Of a stretch of 64,000 nt of DNA, positions 1-17,400 are shown in pieces. Source of the DNA: Larus michahellis (Eukaryota > Chordata > Aves > Charadriiformes > Laridae); the NCBI RefSeq assembly GCF_964199755.1, contig NC_133914.1:2666001-2730000 (forward strand), read 5' to 3'. Each line of letters opens with the position of its first letter. Position 1 is the stretch's first letter. The notes below the pieces were generated by a model. It was given only the letters and a program-made list of their open reading frames with translations, had not been told where the DNA came from and made no database searches. The position numbers and the translations under genes were made by a program.

Positions 1-233
1 AAAAATGAAACAGAAAGGTAGAGAAGAGTGAAGTTAATTTAATTTTGCTGAAGTTATTAAATAAAATGTTACCTCCATCACGCTTTTCTGTTTTTAAAAA
101 AAACTTCCCAGCCTAACCTAATATACATACCTACAATTAAACAGATAAACTATGGGTTAGAAAGGTCTCAAAAGGCACATTGGTGTCTACACACTAACAA
201 CACAGCACAAGTACTAATTCAAGTCAAACTTAC

Positions 234-7386
<7,153 letters not shown>

Positions 7387-9837
7387 TTAACTGTCAGACT
7401 CTTCCTCCTTCTCCTCCTCATCATCATCGTCCTTTGTGTTAGCCTCAGATTTATCTGAAGATTCGTGGAGAAGCACATATTCCCTGCTGCTGAACCCAAA
7501 CTTCAGTACATCCTTTTCCTTTAGTTCGTAGTAACGCTGAGGTTCAATCCGCTGGTTATTGAGGAAAGTGCCGTTCCCAGAGCCCAGGTCGATGATGTAG
7601 GGCCTCACCCTGCGGCCAACGGTACCATCGGCACGAGTGTACTCCACCAGCCTAGCAAAACACAAAACACCGTTTCAATCACAACAGCGAGACAGAAAGC
7701 GGACTCCAAAAGCAGACGGGTTTTCCAACAGACGAGCCCCAGTGCAGTTAATACTTATCTGTACTTGCAGAGATATGAACAAGCCTGATGAGAGCAATGA
7801 GAAACTGTGAGACCGAGCAGACTCCGACAGACTGCAATCACCTTCTAAACTTCTGAGGATATAACACAGTAATTCCGACAACAGAACAGATGGCTGTTCC
7901 TTAAGAGAGCATCTTTGTCTCCAGCAGCACGCAAGCCCTGCTGCTTCAGAGGAGATCAGCAGACTTTGTTGTAAAAGACCAAATGAATGAAACCTCTCCT
8001 TGAAATACTTTTACTGCCAATTACACCTGCCGGTTTATTCTCATTCAGATGTACACACACTCCTGTGTTTAACCCTGCTGTGTTATTTGTCTTACTAAAA
8101 GGCTGCTTGTGGTTAAATGAGAGGAATTACAGATGTTTTTGATTACTGCTCGGATGATATGCGGCAGTCAAACATAAATTCTCTCTCTCTCTAACGTTCT
8201 TACAGCAAACTCATACCTCTCAACTGTGCATATCCAGGGCTTTTTGTTTGGGTTCTTTTTTTTTTTTCTTCATAAGTTCCTGAATGACCCCGTTTCAGCA
8301 GCAGGCAGGGCAATACTTACCGGTACTGAAACACGGCATGCTGCTTTGAGCAGGAGGGGTGGTCAATGGGAATATCTGCGATTCTGCGGTGCCTGCCCAG
8401 TAGATACGCACTCTGCCTATGAATGTACATGACTGGGAGAAACTCATCGTTTTTGAAAGGATAGAGGCGCCATCGCTTCTTCGGAATCCGAGCTTCAGGA
8501 GGCTCACTGTACTTAATCACAACACCTCGGAAAGTGTTGGTATCCTCCAGCAGTGCACCAGACAGTTCAAAGCTTGGTTTCTCTTTGTTTACAGCAGCTT
8601 TTTCTTTAGGTTTGTTATCAGATTGCCCGAGTTCCGGATTCTGGTCAACACCACTACCTTCGTTATTTTGTCGATGCTCTCGTCTTCTCTCATTATAAAA
8701 CTCCCTCTCTGCTTGCTGCTCACGGATGTTCTGAACCTCCCTCTCTCGCTCATGGCCTCGAACTCCAGGCCTTTCGTTTGCATTCTTCCTTCTGTCTGAG
8801 TGGTCTCTGTGTTTATCTCTGTCTCCACTTCTCTCTCTCCTGTGTTCTTGGTCTGACGGGTACCTCTGCTTTCGCTCCTCGTTTCCTCTACGACAATGAT
8901 CGTCTCGCTCCTGTAATGAAGAATCGCTTATAGTGATGCATTCAGGATTAGAATGAAAGAGCAGTGAATCTACCTCGGCTTTTAAGAACACCACAATCCT
9001 ACGCATGGAAAACACGTACTTGGATACGTTGTGCATAGACCTAATGCAAAGAGAGAGAAACTAATTTCCTTGCCAGACTATCTGGATTCCCACAATTTGC
9101 ACTGAATAAAGCAAGATCAAGAAACGGCACGGTGCGTCACCTGCTCTGGGCACAGGAAGAAGCTTGCAGGGGCAGCCTGCTTAAGAGGCAAAGGCTGGGT
9201 GGGTTCACAGACACGTGCACACCCTGCCACTTACAGCAACGCCCGAAGTGGGCTGCACGAGCTATTAAAACACCGAGACCCTCCTTTTCCTGACATGACA
9301 CCCTACGGGGAGTAGGAGAGAAGAACTGCCGGGTGAGAAGTCGTTTTCCGTACCTCGCACAGGCGAGTCTCACAAGAACCGCTGCCGCTGCGCGGCCAGG
9401 AGCACACCAGGCCCCGCTAACGCTTCCGCGGGCAGGGCCGGGCCTCGCTGTTACCGACAACACCATTTACCTGCTTCACCTTCACGGTGGCGTGGTGGGG
9501 GCTCCGGCTCCTCCTGCCGCGCGGGGACCGGCTCCTCCGCCCGGACTTGCTCTTCCTCTTGGGCGATCTTGAAAAGAACAAGAGGAAAGGGGAGGGAAGG
9601 GAGGGGTGAGGAAAAGTGCGGGGCCGCGGCCGGGCCCGCATCCGCCGGGCGGCCCTACCTGCTGCTGCGGCCGCGGCTGTCCTGGCGCGGCCCGGCCGGG
9701 CCCCGCCGCTCCTCGGCCGGCGGCGACTGGCTGCCCCGCGCCGAGCGGGAGGCGGAGCGCCGGGGGCTGCGCTTCTCGGCCTTCACCGCCGCCTCCCGCC
9801 GCCGCCGCTCCCGCCGCCGCTCGGCCGCCGCCTCCAT
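7387..9837 (-). CDS. SNIP1: SNIP1, FHA-domain Smad nuclear-interacting protein
   Basis: SNIP1 is a nuclear regulator linked to Smad/p300 and NF-kB signalling, microRNA processing and the activated spliceosome. Coding exons are 9659-9837, 9471-9567, 8321-8910 and 7387-7651, giving 376 residues (human about 396). All junctions are GT-AG and in phase. The N-terminus is Arg/Glu-rich, followed by an SR-like stretch (about residues 60-90, with SPRGRRSRSPHH and the sumoylation-type VKVKQ). A charged, disordered region spans about 93-200. The C-terminal FHA domain begins with the nearly invariant KPSFELSGALLEDTNTFRGV. Its phosphothreonine-binding signature is intact: G264-R265, S280-K281-Q282-H283 and G312-S-G-N315-G-T-F-L-N-N. 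The tail is acidic and ends ESDS. The start at 9837 is the first ATG in the CpG island. An upstream in-frame extension would overlap DNALI1 exon 1 and is unlikely. Confidence 0.97.
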
Positions 9838-10380
9838 GGCGCCGCCGGCCGCCGCCACCACCGGAAGTGCGCGCCGCTTCCGGCCCGCGCGCGCCGCCCG
9901 GAAGCACTTGGGCGCGCGAGGGGAAGGGCGCGCCTGGCCTGCGCATGCGTCCGCCGCACAGAGGCCGTCGCCATGGCGACAACGGCCGCCGCCGCCATGA
10001 TCCAGCCGCCGGACTCGCTGCTGCGGTACAACCCGCCCGTGCTCGTCAGCCGCCGCACCGAGAAGCGCTCCCCCGGGGTGAGCGGGGCCGGGCGGGCCGG
10101 GCCGCCCGCGGGCCACCGCCGCCCGCACCTACCGCCCTCTGCTTTCTCCGCAGGCCCGGCCGCTGAAGGGGACCCCGCCGCAGCCGCCCGCCCCGAGCGG
10201 GCCCGTCGCGCCGCCGCCCCGGACGCCCGCCGCCGACTCGGTCAAGCAGCCGCAGGAGATCCTGAACACCATCCTGCCGCCGCGGTGAGCGGGGCCGGGG
10301 CCGGGGCCAGGCCCACCCGCGCCGGGCAGCGGCCGGCCGGGCCCGCCCCGTAACAGCCGGTGCTTTTGGCGTTAGGGAGT
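9400..10380. promoter_or_regulatory. Bidirectional CpG-island promoter of SNIP1 and DNALI1
   Basis: The two start codons (9837 minus, 9997 plus) are 159 bp apart in a CpG island. ETS-type sites CCGGAAGT (9861-9868), CTTCCGG (9877-9883) and CCCGGAAG (9897-9904), plus an NRF1-like TGCGCATGCGT (9940-9950), lie between them. This is typical TATA-less architecture for divergent gene pairs. The sites are seen by eye; use is inferred. Confidence 0.8.
9967..9980 (+). promoter_or_regulatory. DNALI1: RFX X-box at the DNALI1 start
   Basis: GTCGCCATGGCGAC fits the X-box consensus RYYNYY-N(1-3)-RRNRAC at every position and is nearly palindromic. RFX factors with FOXJ1 drive motile-cilium genes through such sites close to the transcription start, and DNALI1 is a motile-cilium gene. 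The motif contains the in-frame ATG at 9973. Confidence 0.65.
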
Positions 10381-13300
10381 GGGAGGAGGAGAACCGGCGC
10401 TGGGTGCAGGAGGTGTCCAGCGCGCCCAGCACCCGCCTGGACGTGGTGCACCTGCAGGAGCAGCTGGACCTGCGGCTGCAGCAGCGGCAGGCGCGGGAGA
10501 CCGGCATCTGCCCCGTGCGCAGGGAGCTCTACTCGCAGTGCTTCGGTCAGTGCAGTGGGGAACGGGGAACCCCCTCCCGGAGGGGCTGCGGCTCCCCTGG
10601 CCCTGGGGACAGGGACTCCTGCTCCTCCCAGGGCTGGGGGGCTAGCCGGGGCTGGGGGGCTCCTCCAACAGCCACAGGGCTCCCATCCTCATCCCCCACC
10701 CAAGCTGTCAGCCTCCATACAGAGCGTTTTACAGTCTCATGTTGTTTACGAAGCAAAAGACACATCTGTGTAGGCATACCTTTACAACGTAATAGCAAAA
10801 GATGCAAAGAAGCTTAAAATTCTCATAGCTGTACTTAACCCATCAGTTAACTTAAAACACCATATACCTGTTAAGCACTCCTACACACTGATGACACGAT
10901 GTTCATCTTCCAAACACAAGAGATTGGATGGAGGATCTTAACTCCTCTGGAGATTTCCCAAAACCTGCAAAAAATCATCAGAAATTTTTAGGTGTTTGCT
11001 TTTAGCAGATCAGTATCACAGTTATTACCATAGGTTTTGTACCCCCACTCTGCCTTTATTTGTTAGCACTTGATGCTATAGCTGTAATGTAACAAAAAAA
11101 AAAAATTATGACTATCCATGTTGCTTTTGAGGTGCAGAAAATAGGTAAAATACAGTAAGCTCTGGACCCTGTGTGTATCCAGCATTCCCAGGTAAATGTA
11201 CAGTACCTTCTCTAACTAGGCTCTTGTGCCCTTTCTGTAAAGACGAATTGATCCGTGAAACTACAATTAACTGTGCGGAGCGAGGACTGCTGCTGCTTCG
11301 AGTCAGGGATGAAATCCAAATGACAATTGCTGCTTACCAGATGCTGTACGAGAGCAGCGTTGCCTTTGGCATGCGGAAGGCACTACAAGCTGAGCAAGGC
11401 AAATCTGACATGGAGAAAAGAGTAAGTTGGGCTGTTAACCCCTTGGTGTAGTTTTCTGCACATGACAGCACAGGGATATTACACACACAATTTTATAAGA
11501 AATCAGTCATTTCTCTTTCCAGTAGATGGCAGTAAAGATCATCAAAATACTTGTCTCCTTGTTTTCCTACAGTTTAGTTCCATTTCATAAATTATCTGTT
11601 ATTTTGTCTGGAACACTCTAACGGCTGTACAACATACAACTTTGTCCCATCTTAACTAAAAATTGATTGCTAACACACAAAACTTGAGAAATGTGTACTC
11701 TCTTCCAAGATTGCAGAGCTAGAAGAGGAAAAGCGGGAGCTGGAAAAACAAGTGAGTGAAGAGAAAGCTAGATGTGAAGCTATTGAAAAACGTGAAACCG
11801 AAAGGCGACGGATAGAAGAGAAGAAACACACTGAAGAGGTTCAGTTCCTGAAACAAACAAATCAACAGCTGAAGGTGAGTAAAAAAAATGCAATTCCAAA
11901 CCGTAATGGTAAAACTTGTCATTTTGTAATTAGAAAGATGTAAAAATCACTTTCTCCTTATAGTTTTAGAAGTGTTACGTTTATGATGCATTTGCATTAA
12001 TGTTCCACTTTCTTTAAATGCTCAGTGAAATGGGAAAATAGTGCTTTTGCATCCTCTACTTCCTTCAGCAATTCGTCATTACTAGTGAACCTGACAATGC
12101 AAACAGCAAGTCAGATTATCTGAATTCCAGCCATACGCACGTCTGCCAGGGAGAGATGCGAGTTTGTTTAGAAAATGATGAATTGCTGTAGTCAGCTGGA
12201 GCGGAGCAGAGGCACGCAGCTGAACCCCAAACGCAGAGCCTTCAAACCCGACTCATACTTCAGGAATCTATTTCTGCATAACTTGATTGCAAAGATATAA
12301 TAGTTAGCACCCCTTCTCAGCTACAAAATAGGAAATCTAGTGAAGACAAATTAAGACAGACCGTTTCTTTGCTGTTGGGCATTAAAGTCGACTCCCTGAT
12401 AACAAGATACACCACTTACCGTTCAGTATTACCTAATAATAACAATTGTGTACTTAGGCAGCAGGGACTGCAATTACGGGAGTACTTTTGTGCATGCTGC
12501 TTTGGTGAAGACAAAGCTTCTGCTCATTACTTTGGTTTTGAAAGGAAAACACCCTACATCTTTTGAGTAAAGAAAAAATGTTACCATAAACATTAAATGT
12601 TTCTGGGCTAAAAACGTTTCATTTACACCGAGCTGCTTTCCTTATCTTCACTGTTCCTACAGTTTCTCCTTTCTAAACCACCAACATCTTTACACCATCT
12701 TGAAGTGTTTTAGGGCACAAAATGAAATAACTTTTCAATCAAATACGTGTTCCACTTAATCCGTTTCTTCCTTGCAGTACAAATATTCTAACAGCTGCGC
12801 GTACACCGCCGCGGTAGTTTATTTTGCTGGCAGCTCTAGGAAGAGGCAATCTCAGAGTCCTGGAAGCCTCGTACGCCACACGCTCCCTAGGCACGGGTAG
12901 CTCTCCGATCAGGCTACTAATTGGGCGTCTAATTGGGTTGTCTCAGGAACTGAAAAACTTGCTGTTCCCAGCTACTTTTGTCCCAGAGTCAGAGTTTGTG
13001 TTCCAAATGCCAGAGAGCCAAATATTTAATTTAGCTAACGTACTCCAGCCTGAAATCAGAGAATTCAGACCACTGTTTCAACAGCTTTTATTTAATTTCC
13101 TCTTCAATGCTTTACATTACAAAACGAGTCTCATTGTATGGAACCACAGCCAGCTCTTTTCTTCTCAGAATGCAACAAGTGTGTATGCCAAGAATGAAAA
13201 GCTAATTTATAAAACATGTAGTAAGGAATGGAATAGCTAGGGAAAAAAACCCTGGCCTGCTTCTCTTGAAGTATTGCAGCATCCCTCAGCTCCTCACTTT

Positions 13301-13429
13301 GAATATCTAACAGACAATTTATCACTTTTCATCAACACGGGTTTATTTTTTAGGTTGAATCTAATTTGACTTACCGTCTCATTTGTTTTTCAGGCCCAAC
13401 TTGAAAGCATCATTGCACCAAATAAGTAG
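9997..13429 (+). CDS. DNALI1: DNALI1, axonemal inner-arm dynein light chain (p28 family)
   Basis: DNALI1 is the light intermediate chain/p28 subunit of inner dynein arms in motile cilia and sperm flagella. Exons are 9997-10077, 10154-10284, 10376-10545, 11243-11421, 11710-11874 and 13394-13429, giving 253 residues (human core form 258), with all GT-AG junctions in phase. A proline-rich N-terminus (about 28-60) is followed by the axonemal dynein light chain domain: LDVVHLQEQLDLRLQQRQAR, TGICPVRRELYSQCFDELIR, INCAERGLLLLRVRDEI and SSVAFGMRKALQAEQGKSDM. A Glu/Lys/Arg-rich coiled coil (about 185-245) closes it, and the tail ends APNK. I place the start at 9997 because MIQPPDSLLRY matches human MIPPADSLLKY. 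The in-frame ATG at 9973 would add eight residues but lies inside an X-box. Confidence 0.97.
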
Positions 13430-13710
13430 ATCTTTTTGCTGTCCTCCAGACAGTGCTCAGAAGAGCTGTCAGAGTAAGAAGTTTGCAATTAGTGACAAAG
13501 ATTTGCCTTCATAAAATGATCTTGAATTTTCACTTACCGGCAACTGAAGGCAGCGTAATTGTATTCTTTCTTTCTTTTTCTCTTGACGAGTTGAAATTCA
13601 AGACCATAGTTACTGCACCCTCTTTCAATGCGATCCCAGCATCCAGCTCCTTGAACAGTGAACCTGTCTGGGACTTGCCTGTTGGTAATACGCTAGATGA
13701 CCTTCAAAGC

Positions 13711-13724
13711 AATAAACTAATAAA
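13711..13724 (+). terminator. DNALI1: DNALI1 poly(A) signals (two AATAAA)
   Basis: Two overlapping-context AATAAA hexamers (13711-13716 and 13719-13724) lie about 280 bp past the DNALI1 stop. Cleavage is expected around 13735-13755, just short of the GNL2 signal on the opposite strand. Confidence 0.7.
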
Positions 13725-13795
13725 CACTTCTATACGCAAGCATCTCTGTAATATTATTACTTTGAAAATGTTGTAGAAAATTCAGAAAGAATATG

Positions 13796-13801
13796 TTTAT
13801 T
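13796..13801 (-). terminator. GNL2: GNL2 poly(A) signal
   Basis: An AATAAA hexamer on the minus strand lies about 635 bp past the GNL2 stop codon (14436-14438). It is the first well-placed canonical signal. Cleavage 10-30 nt downstream would end the transcript near 13770-13785. Confidence 0.6.
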
Positions 13802-14435
13802 GTAAACACTTTGCATAAGTCACATTCACTGAGAATTAAACTGCAGGTAATCCTGGGACAGGTGTTTGAGGGGCATTTCCTTGAGTACATGCAACTTGCT
13901 GTTAATTGTACATCAAAATCCCTTGTCAGAACTGTTGGAAGTAACCCAGGATGAGCAAACCCAAAGCTCTCTAACATGGTTATTTCTAACGAAATGGAAG
14001 GGCGTGATACCATGCCAAGGGTCACCTCTCAGTGGAAGCAAATGAAATCTTGACTTGAGGTACCTGTGTAACCAGCTGGATATACACAGCAGGCAGACGT
14101 GGGAAAGGGAATTCACTCCAGTCATATGAAAAACTCCACAACGATAGTTTCCAGAAAAAAAACCAAACAACAAACCCGCCACCACCACTGAGTAACACTT
14201 CAGGATATGTTTTGCCAAGGCAGTGTTTACTGGCCTTAGACGGCGATGTGGAAATACCACGACCTCCAGTTGCATAAAGAACTTTCAGATGATGCAGAAA
14301 CAAAGAGTGAGATGCTACTCCTGGGAACAAGACAGACAAGTCAAACTAGGCTTTGAATGGGAACTACAAGTTTTATATTAAAAAAAGCCACTGCATACTA
14401 GAGCTGGTTTATGTAAAATTTAATAGAATAAGCAG

Positions 14436-17400
14436 TTATTGCTTATGTTTGTATTTTTTGTGCTTTGATCTTTGTTCCTCCAAGCCAGTTTTTTTCTTGT
14501 TCTTATTCTTATTTTTCACGTTGTGAGTTTCATAATACCGGACTCCAACTTTCTTGGAGCGCTGCTGCCTCTCAGCTCGTCTTCTCTGTAAATACACACG
14601 ACACACGTTAGCAAACACACAGTATCCACAGCCTGAATTTGTTTGCATTCTTTCAAATGTTGTTCACTTTGCATTCCACATGCCTCAAGTAAAATAAGTA
14701 ATTTCAAACAAAACATTGCTGATGTGAATATATGGACATCTATATGGAATCCACCCACCCAACGCTCTTCAAATGTTACAAATGAAGATACCCTTTAACC
14801 TTTACAAAAATAGTAAAGAAGATACAAGAAGCAACCTGACGTGCACAGTCACCTAAGAGGTCTTTTAACATAAGATGTGACAGAACATTCACAAACAGAA
14901 TTCAGTCTCCCGCTCCCCCCTGACAGTCCTAACAGTCCACAGCAGTGCTCCAAAAAAGCCCCTGCTGTACAAGTTTGCTTACAAATCACTTTCAAACTCA
15001 GACACACAGACTATTTCACTTGGTATTTAAGTTATTCTACAATTTTTTTTAGACTTGACTAACATGAACAGAAGAAAGCAGCAGCAGCTCTCTGAAGACA
15101 GGACAGTACTGCCCATCCAGTTCCAAATTCTCCCATCTCCCGGCATTTAGACCCCTGCTCCCTTAACAGCACCAGTGCGCGAGGTAATGCTGACAGCACA
15201 ACACTTGCCCACAAAGGATTCGCCCCTTCACTCTTTCTGTTGTAGTCATCTGCTGGACCATTTTATGGGTCACATCTACTGTCACGTCTCACGTCAGCAG
15301 CAAGTCACCCTGTCTTCACACTCCTCCTACCTCAGCTACCGTCCCTGCGCTCTCTCCTCCTACGAGTGCCCAGTCTCAAAGCTCTTAAGTGATAACGGGC
15401 ATTCTATGTATAAAAAAGTGCCAGCTCTACTGCCCTGCTCATTTGTTGTACTACAAGACGTCACACTTACTTCTTTGGATGTCAGCTTCTTGCAAGGCTG
15501 TTTACCGTCATCATCATCATCATCACCTTCTGGTTTCCTTTTTCTTTTCTTCTCTACGCTGCCTGCAAACAGCAGAGATCACATAGTCAGGCATCTTCCA
15601 AAACACCCATCTGTTTGCAGAACTTAAGGCTGGGGTCACCATCCCATCTACTTCAGCAAAGCATTCTTTTGGTTGTATTTTAATAGCTTCTACCAACACA
15701 ACACGCATGTTCCTTACCAGATAATCACTCGCTATTGCTATGAAAACTGCTCTTGAGAAGCAGATTGCTTCAAGCCCCGTGCAAGTCCGGAAGAATTTCA
15801 GAGTCTTGTCAGAATAGGGTTCTCTCATATGATTTTGTCTTTAATCACTCTTTCTATGGAAACTGAAGCCACATTCTTGAAGTCACCACAGTAAAACCTA
15901 TAACCTGAAGTACCTCTGCGCTTTTATAATGCCGTAAATCCTTCCACTTCCTGCTGTGTAATATTACACCATGTGGAATGGAAGTTGCTCCGACTGCAAT
16001 CTGTCCGTAGCACCATTTTTTTGGAGATGCAACATTTCTCTTCACTTTACCCTCGTTCACTGGTAGAGGGACACACCTCACTATACAGGCAGGTGTCCTA
16101 CAGAACGGCTACAGCAAGGTCATCAGGCAGCCCTCAGGTTAGCTTATGGAAAGATTTAAATAGCTTTAGGGGAAAAAGAACTTGTGACCAGGAGCTACTG
16201 AATACCTTTCCCCCTAACTCCTCTCTTCTCTTGCTTATGGGATTTCCAAATGTAGATTACGAACATCTACTAATCTTATTTTACCTCTGTCTTCAGTTTC
16301 TTTGGGTTCTTCAGACTTCTGCATGGATTTTGCAAACACTTTTTCACTCAGCTGCTTAGGGATTCTACAAAAGATAAAATAAGCAATAAAAGAATGTCAC
16401 AACACAAAATGTAACCACCTCTGAGAGGTGATCAGTCCCCAGTAGATCCCAGTAGCCTGTCAGCAGCAAAGCCACAACCTTTGCACCTAATAAACCTATT
16501 ACAGTAATCTCGTCTCTGGAGTTACTGGGCTTGTGCACTGCAATAAGGGACAAAATGTAAGACTTAATCTTGAAATTGGAGTCCTCATAAGGCTGGTGGA
16601 TGAGCTTTGCCAAAACTGGGCCTGCTGCATGAGCTAGCATACTCTTGTACACGCATGAAGACCAGCTGGCATATGCAGGTAGGACATTAGCCTTGGTATT
16701 GCTCAAGAAAGAACCCAACATTAAGGACAGATCCGAGGAGGTAATACTGCTACCCACAATACCAACAGATTTCTAATCCGTAGCTTAAGAGGCGGCTTTC
16801 CAACAGTGAGAACATTTTCAGTTGTGCTGGTAAACAGGACTTCTTGGAATAATCTTTCAAAACCAAACTGCCGCTTAACCAAAGCTCAAATGTTTGGGGC
16901 TAAACTAGATAAGCTGTGGCAACACAGAGGAACCAGTCAAGCAATCATGAGTGGAGTGAAGCTACAGCAGAACATTAACCCTTCTCCCTCCTGTGAAATA
17001 AATTTGAGTCACTGAACAGATTCAAATACCTTATTGCTGAGAATCTCTTTGCTTTGGCTTTATCCAGAAATTTTTTGTATTTTGCAATCTTCTCCTCCAA
17101 AGCCTTAAGAACTGCCTTAGAGCTCTCCTTGGCACCTGGTACAGGGACCTGCGATTCCTCCTGTACTGAATTTTGCTGTTGCTCATTTTCCTCTTTCTCT
17201 TCTTCCTGCTCCTCCTCTCCAGAGGATTCACTATCTGTTTCATCAAAGCCTGGCACATCTACAGGAACCAGGTCTTCTTCTGAGAACTGAGGTGCCACAT
17301 TAATCCTCCCAAAGTTCTGCCGAACATGTGACATGAGCTGCTTAATTTCAGTGTCTGTATTATTCTTCTCTTCTACTGGCTCCACGCTTGATGCTACTGA

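Noticed and set aside
9973-9975. Upstream ATG as the DNALI1 start
   Set aside because: It would add eight residues (MATTAAAA) and lies in an X-box core. The conserved human-like N-terminus begins at 9997.
16100-16130. TGATGA C-box candidate in GNL2 intron 14
   Set aside because: No CTGA D box follows within a plausible distance.
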